Shown here one piece after another: positions 1 through 10,000 of a DNA stretch of 64,000 bases (its first letter is position 1; every line of letters starts with the position of its first letter). Location: contig JAILWY010000002.1 in assembly GCA_022113835.1 (NCBI GenBank), positions 1,342,501-1,406,500 of the forward strand, in the 5' to 3' direction. A program made the translations under genes and the position numbers. The stretch is from Atopsyche davidsoni (lineage: Eukaryota > Arthropoda > Insecta > Trichoptera > Hydrobiosidae). The notes under the pieces are model-generated. The model made no database searches. It saw nothing but the letters and a program-made list of their open reading frames with translations, and was not told the origin of the DNA.

Positions 1-2
1 GC

Positions 3-137
3 AAGGGAAACCTCCCTCACTTCGATCCCATGAAGGACGAACCCAAGGGAGGCACCGTTGCCCCTAAAATCAGGCAGATCATCAAGAGAACTGCCAGAAA
101 CTACAGAATTCACATTGGGGACTCAGATTCTGGTTAA
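3..137 (+). CDS. C-terminal end of an unidentified gene (partial)
   Basis: The frame starting at base 3 is open from the left edge to a TAA at 135-137 and gives 45 codons, ending in the residues IGDSDSG. The peptide is basic (KIRQIIKRTARNYRIHIG near the end) with an acidic-serine tail. Base composition is clearly richer in G and C than the AT-rich DNA that follows, which supports coding. No splice acceptor is visible inside the window, so this is probably part of the terminal exon of a plus-strand gene lying mostly to the left. I do not recognise the family. Confidence 0.55.
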   Translation, partial: KGNLPHFDPMKDEPKGGTVAPKIRQIIKRTARNYRIHIGDSDSG

Positions 138-509
138 TTTATTTTGCTTTCTATATTATACCACTTAATTTATTTAATTACTTTTGTAATTTTGACCAAT
201 TATCTATGTTAATGTATATTTTAATAACTGTACCATTGGGTGTGAAATTATGTTTATTACGATTTGAAATCGGGTTGTTAACATCTCAAAATTTCACTAC
301 CAAACTGACATTCTAACATTAAAAATTAGCCACATTTCGATCTTTATGAGGCTTCTTTGCAAAATCTTTACTTTTGAGGTATTAATAATCTATGATCAAA
401 CCTAAATCATTCTCTTAATTTTCATAACCGAAATCAAGTCAAATTAGATTTCATCCTCACCTCATAGTCGAGTGCATGTGATTTTCCTTGTATTTTGTAT
501 GAAAAATAT
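138..509. other. AT-rich 3' flank, no gene seen
   Basis: AT-rich DNA following the stop codon at 137. It probably includes the 3' UTR of the left-edge gene. I see no coding exon, repeat or RNA gene here. Confidence 0.5.
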
Positions 510-766
510 CTATGATCTACATCATAGGTTTCCAACGGGGGCGGTACCGCCCCCCAGTGGGTGCTGGAGCCTTCCAAGGGGGCGGTGGCGGGTCCAAGGG
601 AAAATGGGGGGCGTTATGAAATACCTCTATGGTATTTTTATAGGGAAAAAAAATTGGTATAATATATTGGTCTAACTGTTATGTCAAAGGCGGCGTTGGA
701 AATTTTTTTTTCTTGTCAAGGGGGCGGTGATCAATATAAGGTTGGGAACCTATGATCTACATCATA
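510..766. mobile_element. Small 224-bp element with short TIRs and 16-bp flanking direct repeats
   Basis: The 16-mer TATGATCTACATCATA occurs at 511-526 and again, identically, at 751-766. Between them lies a 224-bp segment (527-750) that begins GGTTTCCAAC and ends GTTGGGAACC, a 10-bp inverted repeat with one mismatch. The segment is G-rich, with several copies of GGGGGCGG, and contrasts with the AT-rich surroundings. It has no coding capacity. The structure is that of an inserted non-autonomous element with a target-site duplication. Sixteen bases is long for a cut-and-paste transposon and more typical of LINE-mediated insertion, so the class is left open. Confidence 0.7.
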
Positions 767-1002
767 TTCTATGCCTACTGTTTATATTTCCTAATTACTT
801 TTTTTATGAAACAAATATCAAAATTGTTTAATCGTGTTAACATTATCAATTATTTAGTTTATTTTTATTTTTTTACAAGCATATATAAAATTATCTTATA
901 TAGTACATATTGTGCAATTTCATGATTATATCATTAGACATTGTTGTATATAGCCTACAAATATTCAAACTAGTATAGACTCATCGAAAAGCGGCCGGAA
1001 GT

Positions 1003-1941
1003 ATTATTAACCGGACTTAAAAGAGTATCGGGTATTTGTTTTTGCGTTGAAGTTTATTCGGAGGGGCGCGGGGAGGGAATCGCGGAGTCCACCATTTTGT
1101 GGACTTTTAGTCGCTATGGAGCAGTACTCGGGGGCGCATCGCGCTTTTTGCGTGCGAGCGTATTATCGCAACCGTGATTCAATAGTGACTGCTCAGCGTT
1201 CGTATCGTGCGGAGTATCATACACGCAATGCGCCAAGTGACGACAGCATCAGAAAATGGATCCGAATGTTCGAAAATACAGGTGCGGCGGTAAAAATTGA
1301 AAACTCCGGTCGCTCCCGTTCGGTCCGCGACCAGGGAACAATCGAAGAAGTGGAAGCGTCAGTCCGTCAAAATCCGTCTCTATCCATCCGAAAGCGAAGC
1401 CAAGCGTTGAACATTAAAAAATCGTCTTTGCATTCGATTTTAAAGAAAGATTTAAAAGCGTAGAGTTGCAGGAGTTTCAACTCAAAAACACTGTTCCAAC
1501 AAGACGGGGCCACTTTCCATACATCCAATCAATCGATTGAAGCGGTTAACGAATTATTCCCTAATAAGGTCATTTCATATAACATCACATCAACTGGCGG
1601 CCTCCTAGAAGCCCCGACCTTAGCCCTCTTGACTATGTCGTATGGGGATACCTTAAAAGTAGGGATCATGAGAATAATCCGACGAACCTAACGGAATCGA
1701 AACAAAACATCAGAAATGGCAGCAATATCGAAAGCTATGTGTCTGCGTGTTATCAGCAATCTTCGTTCCAGATTAGAAGAGTGCCAGCAACGTAACGGTC
1801 ACCATTTAGATAACATCGTCTTTTCGAAATAATTTTCCATTTTATATTCTTATAATCGACAATAACATAATACTCGATTGCTAGTAGTTTTTGTTTTACT
1901 GAACTAACAAATACCCGATACTCTTTTTGGACACACTGTAT
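1003..1941 (+). mobile_element. Decayed mariner/Tc1-type DNA transposon, internally deleted
   Basis: Perfect 22-bp inverted repeats at 1019-1040 (AAAAGAGTATCGGGTATTTG and 2 more bases) and 1906-1927 bound the core of the element. The outer ends continue with weaker similarity (GGAC at the left, GTCC on the reverse strand at the right). Inside is the N-terminal helix-turn-helix part of a transposase (see 1116-1463), then a C-terminal remnant beginning FQQDGATFHT around 1493. The catalytic-domain stretch between them is missing and the rest carries stops and frameshifts. Full-length relatives in insects are longer, so this is an internal-deletion derivative that cannot encode an active enzyme. 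Exact ends are uncertain by a few bases. Confidence 0.85.
1116..1463 (+). pseudogene. Transposase N-terminal fragment (HTH domain), truncated
   Basis: The frame starting at ATG 1116 (MEQYSGAHRAFCVRAYYRN) gives 115 residues and stops at 1463. The sequence matches in style the DNA-binding N-terminus of a widespread insect mariner/Tc1-like transposase family: a conserved opening with HRAFCVRAYY, the spacer IRKWIRMFENTGAAVK and the second helix-turn-helix region SIRKRSQALNIKKSSLHSIL. In intact relatives an IRRILHRDL-like motif leads into the DDE catalytic domain. Here the frame stops directly after the corresponding KKDLKA, and the catalytic centre is absent. The open frame extends 23 codons further upstream to 1047, but the family start fits 1116. 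Confidence 0.8.
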
Positions 1942-3069
1942 TATCTATCAGTGTCAATATTAAAATTAGTTCTTTATACTTAACGACGTAATTGATTGAT
2001 CTCTAACGTATTGGTGTCTATATTTTGGCTCGTTCTTTATTAGAGAAAATGAAAGCCAAATCATTTGTTAATCTTACCTACCCGTCATATTTATCACAAT
2101 AGGTGACCACGTGATTCCCGAAACCTCACATTTTGTTTTTATTTCGCCACACATAGTTCGTGTCAATAACAATGTAATGTTTACATTATTTTCGTCTTTT
2201 ACGATAGCTGCATCGCCAATGTCAAGAATGTGACGCTTTCGCATTTGTATACTGGTGTAATACCAGACATTAAGTGTTATGTTTTTATATTTAATATTTT
2301 AGTATAGAATTATCTGAAATTGAAAATTTATTTTTAAAAGCTCAAATATACTCTCGGAAGACTGAAAAGATATAAGGTCAGAAACAAATCAAACATTTTA
2401 GTTCCCAAATCATTGATGATGATTCCCTTTTACACCTTTACCCTGTCAATATTCTTTAATATGTGTCTATAACCATAGTCAGTGTGTAAACTCAAGCATA
2501 GGCACTAAGATTCTCAAGTTGCGTAGATCTCTAATCATGAATGTTGGTCGAGACTAAACATATAAATCTCCACATTAGGAAAGTAACTGTACTTTCAACT
2601 TTTTTATGAGAGCTACAATCGTTTATTATTTGTATAATTTGCAGGTAATAAGCTGAAGACTATTTTGGTAAAAATATCTGTAATAAATATTTGATTAAAA
2701 AATATGCAGTGAGCTTTTATTTCATTTCACCAAATAATATTTAAGATGCAAACATTGAGTCACTCTGAATATGAAAGAAAAAACCGGCAAGCTGGAGGAT
2801 AATGGATAGAGTTGTATTCGTAAGTATTCACTACGTAAAGTTAGAGATACATTGGATTTTATTTGTGAGTGAAAAAAAATAAAATTTAGGTATGCATTTC
2901 TCAACCATCAAAGGAAGAGTGAAGAGACACCCGTGTTGCTAAGCGACAATAAATACACATACCAACTGTATCCAAAAAAACTTAGTGTTATTTAGTATAA
3001 TGCTCTGTGATATAGGAAAGACGTAGATAAATAAGATGTAAATGAACACAGAGCTTTGATAGATAATCT
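1942..3069. other. Intergenic, AT-rich, no gene seen
   Basis: Between the mariner remnant and the 3' end of TTLL12. Short open frames occur (for example 2722-2904 minus), but they have the F/I/K/N/Y-rich composition expected by chance in AT-rich DNA. No RNA gene or clear repeat was recognised. Confidence 0.5.
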
Positions 3070-3075
3070 TTTATT
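3070..3075 (-). terminator. Poly(A) signal of TTLL12
   Basis: AATAAA on the minus strand (TTTATT on the plus strand) about 29 bases beyond the TTLL12 stop codon. This implies a very short 3' UTR. Confidence 0.6.
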
Positions 3076-3103
3076 TACAAACAAGAGTATAAAATCAACA
3101 CAA

Positions 3104-4969
3104 CTAAGAAGCGACAACCTCTTCACAAGTTTCCGGAACTTCATCCAAAAAGAAAAGAGAAAATATATCATTGTAAAAGTCTGGATAATATTGACAAGCT
3201 CTGTTACAATCCGGCATCCAATTCATCTCCAATAGTTTGGGCTGGACAATTTCCTTGCCATTTTCATCAACCTCCCAAGACAGCATAATGTCTGTGGCAT
3301 ATAAAGCTCTAGATTGGGTGTTCGGAGCAATGCCGCACGGTGGTGGCTTTTCCACAGCATTCTCGAACAGTTCCCTCAGCATTTTTAAGATATCATTCTC
3401 TACAGAAGCCCAAGGATGCTCCGGGTATTGATTGGCCCATTCTACTTTGTAATCGGCGCAAAGCATTCTACACAGTGCAGTATTCTCATTATAGTTCATA
3501 ACTGTGAAGTGTTGCTCATATTCATCGAAATTGTCCATAGCAAAAGGCCTATTAGCGAATCTCAAAAAGAAGTTTTTGTAAATGTATAAGCTCAGTGGTT
3601 GTACACTTTTTAGAAGTACAACATAACGGACATCAAATTTAACTTTTCCACTGCATTCTGGTCTATTGAATAAAACAGGATTATCTATGTATTTCTGGGC
3701 TATTTTGGGACCTGTGAGAGGAAGCCTCGTCAAGAAGTCAAGGTTATTAGTGATGTGTGTGTCCAAGCCTCTGGCCAAGTTGAACGGCTTACAGATCCAA
3801 TAATTGTCTAGCCCTTTCAGTTCTCTCTTGTGGAAATAAGAAACAAACTTTACAAGTTCAGTCTTCAAATTAAATGTGGTCGGTAACCATGAAGGATAAG
3901 TCTGTAGAGTTTCATTGTTTGCTTCTCTTTTGGTCTTCCTTCGGGCTACGATACTTAATAAATCTTTAATTGTAAGTACATTTTCAAAAGGAAATTGATT
4001 GACATATTTTTGTGGAGCCAACTCTGCAAGTTCTTTGTAAGATTTAAAATGGTTTACAAACCAGAGTACGTCAGCAGACTCCTCATCTTCTACTATTTCA
4101 AATCTCGGATGCGTCAGGTTTTCATTGATTCTGATGTATTGTGAGAATACTTTAATTTTGACTTGGGGATCTCTCGGTTCTTGACTACTCAATGTGTCTG
4201 GTAATGACTCGTTGATGTGTCCGCTGCTAAAATATTCAGCTGATGGCTCAGTCTGTGTGAAATCTTCATCATAGTGATCATACTCCTGCCACGGGATCAG
4301 CATGGCTTCTCTCGATTTCTCGTCAAAGACACCTTCAATAAAATTTCTGAATACCGTGTCACCCTCATCAACATCTCTAACAGGAAATAGCAATGTATAT
4401 GTTGTCTGATCCGGGCCATAAATGAAAGGAATAGTTCTAAAGTTAGCATTATCAGAATGTTGAATCCCAGAGCCAAGTTCATCCATCACATACCAAATCG
4501 GGACTCTGTCTTCAGCCGATATTTCCTGAGCGTTTAAAGAGTAAGTTTGAGCATATTTCCAAATATCATCAAACACCACGTCGATCAGATCTCTTTCGTG
4601 CACATCAGGGTCGCTGTTAATTCCCAATAAATTGCACATTCTACTCAACAAAGCGGGAACCTCGCGCAGTTGTCGTCTTGCCATGTGAGTTCGAAATGTC
4701 CAGGCATGATCTACCAAGTACATATGTGTTGAATCTAAGCATTTGACTCCATCCTCTTTGATAACTTGAACAGTCCAGGTCGGTTCATAAGACTCTCTTT
4801 CCCTGTCTTCATAATCGATCAGGAGCAACGAGAAAGTCTCGCCGGCGTCGAAAATCTGATCTTTTAGTTTACGACACAGTATGGGCCAGAAATGTTCTGG
4901 AACGCCGGAATTTTCTAGTTGAATTCTGTGGGCAGCTAAAAACTGATTATAATTGCAAAGGCCGTCCAT
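3104..4969 (-). CDS. TTLL12: Tubulin--tyrosine ligase-like protein 12
   Basis: A 621-residue product from a single uninterrupted exon (human TTLL12 is about 640). The match to TTLL12 runs from end to end: SGVPEHFW and FDAGETF near the N-terminus, VPIWYVMDELGSGIQHSD around 156-173, LTHPRFEI about 285, then the TTL-like half with WICKPFNLARGLDTH (about 391-405), KFDVRYVVLL (about 444-453), HFTVMNY (about 487) and LLEMNWMPDC (about 579-588). TTLL12 joins an N-terminal SET-like region to a TTL-like domain and is regarded as an atypical, probably non-ligating family member that affects tubulin and histone modification; that is family knowledge, not visible here. The frame is open to an ATG at 5074, but the ATG at 4969 has the context AAGATGG and starts where TTLL12 homology starts; the extra 35 residues are hydrophobic, AT-coded and probably 5' UTR. 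Confidence 0.95.
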   Translation of the reverse strand: MDGLCNYNQFLAAHRIQLENSGVPEHFWPILCRKLKDQIFDAGETFSLLLIDYEDRERESYEPTWTVQVIKEDGVKCLDSTHMYLVDHAWTFRTHMARRQLREVPALLSRMCNLLGINSDPDVHERDLIDVVFDDIWKYAQTYSLNAQEISAEDRVPIWYVMDELGSGIQHSDNANFRTIPFIYGPDQTTYTLLFPVRDVDEGDTVFRNFIEGVFDEKSREAMLIPWQEYDHYDEDFTQTEPSAEYFSSGHINESLPDTLSSQEPRDPQVKIKVFSQYIRINENLTHPRFEIVEDEESADVLWFVNHFKSYKELAELAPQKYVNQFPFENVLTIKDLLSIVARRKTKREANNETLQTYPSWLPTTFNLKTELVKFVSYFHKRELKGLDNYWICKPFNLARGLDTHITNNLDFLTRLPLTGPKIAQKYIDNPVLFNRPECSGKVKFDVRYVVLLKSVQPLSLYIYKNFFLRFANRPFAMDNFDEYEQHFTVMNYNENTALCRMLCADYKVEWANQYPEHPWASVENDILKMLRELFENAVEKPPPCGIAPNTQSRALYATDIMLSWEVDENGKEIVQPKLLEMNWMPDCNRACQYYPDFYNDIFSLFFLDEVPETCEEVVAS

Positions 4970-6224
4970 CTTCTCATATAATAAAATATTATTTGTCAAA
5001 TTATTATAAACATAACCTTGTAAAATCTCGCATGGAATGCGGAAAAGTGCTACCAGTATTAAAAATTGAAACATTTATTTTTGGAAAATTATAGTAAACA
5101 AATTTCCAAAAAGTCTATATTTTGACAACCAAATTTTACTCGTTATTTTAATTTTTTCGTGATTTCTTTTTGCTGAAAATATAAATTATATCATGATGGG
5201 ATCTTGAAACAATCTAAGTAATGAAATTCACTCTAGGAGTTTGCCAAAAAAGTTAGAGAATCAATCACCTAATATATTCTTAATTACGTTTTTCTTCACG
5301 GACAGAAATCCCCTTCTAGTGAATTAATATTTTTATTATTATTATTTGAACAAAATATTATAGTTTTTGATAAATATATTTATATGGTATGGAAGGCTAT
5401 TTATTATATAGGCTAAATATTGTTACATTTCTATATTTAGAGCAAGAGGTTTCATTAAAAAAGCATTATATTCATTTAGTACACAACTGTTTTCTATTAT
5501 ATTTTATATTATGGAAAACATTTTTTATTACACCCAATTAAATTAGAATTTGGTTTGTTACTAGATCGTCATATATTGATGTCAGTACTATTTTTTTTGG
5601 TAATAAGTTAGGTTTCTTGTTATCTCCGGTTTCCTATGTGAGACCATAAGTGTTATCATGTTAGCATGTTCTACATCAAAATAATATTTAATTAATACTT
5701 TGCTCATGAAAAAGCCACACGATTTAGCTCCATATTTTAAATGGCAGAAAACAAAGTCGACAACAAACAATATGCATCGTGCTGAAATAAACTTCCATTC
5801 CTATGAATCAAAAACCCAGGGAAGACTATTTGTCAGAAATCAAAGTAATTGTTGATGAAAAAGTTTATTTCCTATCAACCCTTAGATCAAATGTACAAAA
5901 ACATTTGTTTTAAAAAGAGTTTGGGTACTGTAGAACCTTTCTGCTAGAACAAAGGATTTAACGGGTTCAAAAAAAAAAAAAAATGAGTAACTAAGTTGTG
6001 TATTAATATTTCATAGTAATTATAATTACATTAAATATAAGTAAATTATTAAAATACATTTTTAAAAAAGCTATCATATCTATATTATTTAATAACATGT
6101 AACAACAGCAAACGTTTTAAATTGATTAAAAATATGAAAAATGGATTAATCATTAATAAAAAATTAAATGAATTTGATGATAAATATAAATTTACACTAA
6201 AAAAAAATACGGAAGATACCAATA
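4970..6224. other. Intergenic between TTLL12 and the GON7-like gene
   Basis: AT-rich DNA containing the TTLL12 5' UTR and promoter and the GON7-like 3' UTR. A 14-A run lies near 5970. No additional exon is supported; the minus-strand frame at 5588-5770 looks like chance. Confidence 0.5.
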
Positions 6225-6573
6225 TCAGGACAGTTTAATCTTCTTATTTAATGGTGTGTCAGTTTCTTTACTGTCCTCTTCACTATCTTCATCATCTGTA
6301 AAATAAATTCACAAAATTATACTGTTTTATCACACAGGTAACAGGCACAGGTTATAAATACTCGTGTGAGTGTTGTATCAAAAATTACAATTTAAGCATA
6401 CCATTTTCTACAGCAGTCTCATGGTTGGTGTCACCAGACTGATTAATAATTTCAGTTAATAATTCATTTACTCTATCAGCTGTATTCCTTATTGCATCTC
6501 TCAAGCTAAGTTGTGATGATATTTCAGCTTTCTTTTCAGAATCTTTAAATATTGTGACTTTGACACCCTCCAT
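6225..6573 (-). CDS. GON7: GON7-like subunit of the EKC/KEOPS complex
   Basis: Two exons: 6573-6402 (172 nt) and 6295-6225 (71 nt), joined by a GTATGC donor and a TACAG acceptor; total 243 nt, 80 residues. The protein starts MEGVKVTIFKDSEKK, has an amphipathic helix LRDAIRNTADRVNELLTEII (about 24-43), then an acidic run DDEDSEEDSKE and a basic end NKKIKLS. This order matches human GON7 (100 residues): a short beta-forming N-terminus, a helix of the type ...VAQMKDMVTELF, an acidic disordered tail and a basic end. GON7 is an intrinsically disordered KEOPS subunit that stabilises the complex making tRNA t6A; this role is family knowledge. Identification rests on layout and a short helix match, so it is tentative. 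The next gene, SLC35C1, starts 460 bp away on the other strand. Confidence 0.5.
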
Positions 6574-7033
6574 TGCTTTGAAAAAGAAACTATATTATCA
6601 AACAGAATTTTGAATGAAATCTTCTTCAGTGACGTTTATGAGCAGGGTTGCTAGTATATCATGCATCTTTTCCAAACTTTGCTTAATTAAATCTCAATAT
6701 TATTTCAAAGTGTAATAAACAAGTTTGACACACTTTTTTTACCGTAATAAGATATAAAATTAATTTATATATATATTGATTATTTTTTTATTACTGTATA
6801 TATATTTTTATTTTGTTCTTTTCAAGGTATAAATTAAACAAAACTACTGCTGACTTTGAATAAATAATGGTAACATTTTTATTAGCATCCTGGCAACTTT
6901 GTATATATCTGTCAGTTGTCAAGTGATGTACCGGGAATCGTGCCGTTGTTTGTATCAAGGTTATTTATTATTCTTATCGTATAGTCGACGTGTTGTTATT
7001 TAAACTTTTTAGTTGTTCGGATGTGATATTAAA
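6574..7033. promoter_or_regulatory. Divergent promoter region, GON7-like and SLC35C1
   Basis: 460 bp separate two start codons pointing away from each other, so both promoters must lie here unless there are distant 5' exons. It is mostly AT-rich, with a less AT-rich segment around 6880-6950 that includes GTATATATCTGTCAGTTG. No single core promoter element can be assigned with certainty. Confidence 0.45.
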
Positions 7034-10000
7034 ATGAAGCAAGAACATTCTCTGTCTGTTAAATATCTCCAAATCTTTATTGCCGTCGCTATTTATTGGT
7101 AAAAAAATATTTATTTGTTTCAATTGTCCTTAAATATTATCAATAATATTTTTTTCCTTCTTCCTTGTATGCTGAGGAACTATCATGAATTAAACCTGAA
7201 GTTTAAATGTGTATTTTTAGTCGAATACTTTGCTTCGACATATATTTTAATTTTATCCTATTGTTATTTTTCGTTGTATATAACAATTTCTTGTAATATT
7301 TACTTTTCAGTTATATTATCATTTTCTCTTCATCCTCAATGTAAATTTACACTTTGCCTTGTTGGAATGCTGACATGTACAATTGTGAGATATGTTCATA
7401 CCTGTAAACAAAATCTTTATGTGTAGTTACTTTAGTTTTCTTTAAGCAATAATTTATGTTAATTACCTTCAATTATGATATCATAAGCTCTTAATCATAA
7501 TAATCAAAGCTTTATTTAGAAATTATGAACCAGTGAATTCAAAACCTTTACCATCAAGGCAAAAACTAATATTTTTAAATAAAAATATATTCTTAGATCT
7601 ACTCATAGTCTCTCAAATAATACATTTTTTGTAATTTAATAATTATGAGGTAATCCTCATAACTTTCAAATCAGTACTTTCTCTTTGTTTTTTTAATGTT
7701 TTTTATGTCTCAAATTGACACACAATCAATCGTTTTTACAAACAAAAAAAAAAAAAAAAAAAAAAAAGGTCATAAAAAGGTTATAAAATTATAAAATATG
7801 TTCACAATAGAAAAACGGTGTTTACTAAATTGAATGTGGTATTTGATTCAGATAAAATTCTTGAATATTAAAAAAAATTATTATAAAACCAAGAAAATCA
7901 ATCCGACTTAAAAAACATTTATAGAGAAATATGTTGTGTATTTTGCTTTTAATCTTATTTTAAATAAAAATTACCTTTTTAAAAAAATCAAACCTAAAAA
8001 TAATAGTGAGATAAGATGTTTACTTTCAGAAGACTTATTGTATGTGCTGTCTTTTGTATATATTCAATCAACTTTTCATTGTTTGATCAGATATTTTAGT
8101 AAATCCGTTTATTTCAGGGTCATTTCTATACTTACAGTCTTTGTGAACAAAGCTATTCTCAGTAGCAAGGCTGGAGGGCTGGACGCTCCGCTCTTCATCA
8201 CTTGGTTCCAGTGCCTCATTTCCTTCGTAATATGCAACACTCTGAGCGTAACCAAGGGGATTCCGGGAATCTTCGAGTTTCCAGAAGGAACACCGTGGAA
8301 AACTGAAACTGTAAAAGTGGTGAGTTTAGTTGTCAATTATAAAATATTTAATTGATCTCAAATTTTTACCCATACACGGAAATTGTGTTTGCAATATTGG
8401 TTTTTGCTAAACACTTCACACACCTTTTTTTTGGGGCACAGGAGAGATTATCCCTCTGATCACCGTGGCCCTGAAATTGAGTGATAATTTTAATTGCAAG
8501 TGCATAATCAATATACACACAGTAGGTTATACATTTATGTACAACAATTAAATTTTGCGACCAGTAATTGGTTCACAGTAGTCAAAATTACTATGGCACC
8601 AGACTGTGATAGCGAGGAGGTGTGATTTCTAGCTGAATCTAGTTTTTTTTTCAAAGATTTTTCTCATTGTTTCATGAGTGAATCATTTACTTAAATATTG
8701 TTAGAACCAGTAAAGCACAGGGAGTGTTATTTATAACCTAGTATTGAACCAGAATAACAGTTTTAAAAATTAATAACAGCATCATCTACGAAATCGAAAG
8801 AAAGTTTTAGTACTTTAGTAGTAAATGCAGACATCTGTGTATTGTTTATCGCTGCAATAAATCTGATTATACCAAAATGGCAGTATACTAATTGCGTACA
8901 TATGAAACAATGCTGAATTGCAAAATGTACGCAAGAAGCCTTTGCGCTTTGAATTTGGTAATATAAACTCGGTTGAAGCTCAGAACAGTTGTAGTTGAGA
9001 CTGCGTCTGTTTTATGATCAAATAATGTTTCTGCAAACTGTGTCAACACAATTTTAAAATATAGATAGGAAATGTACATATCAGCGCCTCAAACGGTTAC
9101 AAGGCAAAATATTAATTTCAGCCACCTGTCCTTTGAAAAGGTTTTTTTTTTATGTTTAATATTAAATAAAAAATAATATTATGCATAAATATTTCAACCC
9201 ACTTACTATTTCAATTCAATCAGACAAAATTGATTAAATCCATACTACATTATAAGTAATTAATTTAAAATCTTTCACAAATGCAATTTACTAAGATTCA
9301 CCGGTTTTATAAATCTGACAATTAGATATTGGACAGCTGCTCATAAATATCCTAAGCTTGCATTTGCTATTTCTATTGTGATGTATTTTTTCATGATATT
9401 TTTTACTATTGTCAAAATATACACAAGCGGCCCGCTGCCATTCAGCCAAGACGTTTGTAACAATTTGCCACAAGGGTATCTTTGATAACAAAGTCGTGAC
9501 TATTTACAGCCCAAGAATAGAGATATCCATATCATCAATGCTATGAACATTAAAATCATAAAATAACATTGCAAAAAAACATAAACGTATTGCCTACAAC
9601 ATTAACAAATGTCAATGAAAATTTCGATGCAATTCTAAAATCCCAAAACACAATGGCGTATAGAATTTATATTTTGTTTATTTTACCATTAGGTTCTCCC
9701 CCTGTCGTTGATGTTCACCGGAGCGATTGCCTCAGCAAATATCTGCCTGCAGAACGTGGGAGTTGCTTTCTACTACATCAGTCGCAGCTTGACCACTGTA
9801 TGTAACGTCATCCTCGGGAGCATTCTTCTCGGACAGAAGACTTCTCTGCCGTGTGTTTTGTGCTGCACTTTTATGATCTTTGGATTTTGGCTTGGAGTGG
9901 ATCAAGAGAACTTAATTGGTAAAAATATTTTCTTAATAAATTAACAATTGTAACGCAATAATTTATTAAAGATACAGAAAAAAGGCACCATATTAACAGA

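Noticed and set aside
1493..1830. C-terminal transposase-like stretch as a separate gene
   Set aside because: It is part of the deleted mariner remnant, with stops and frameshifts.
4970..5074. 35-residue N-terminal extension of TTLL12
   Set aside because: Hydrophobic, AT-coded and upstream of the point where family homology starts; the ATG at 4969 has a better context.
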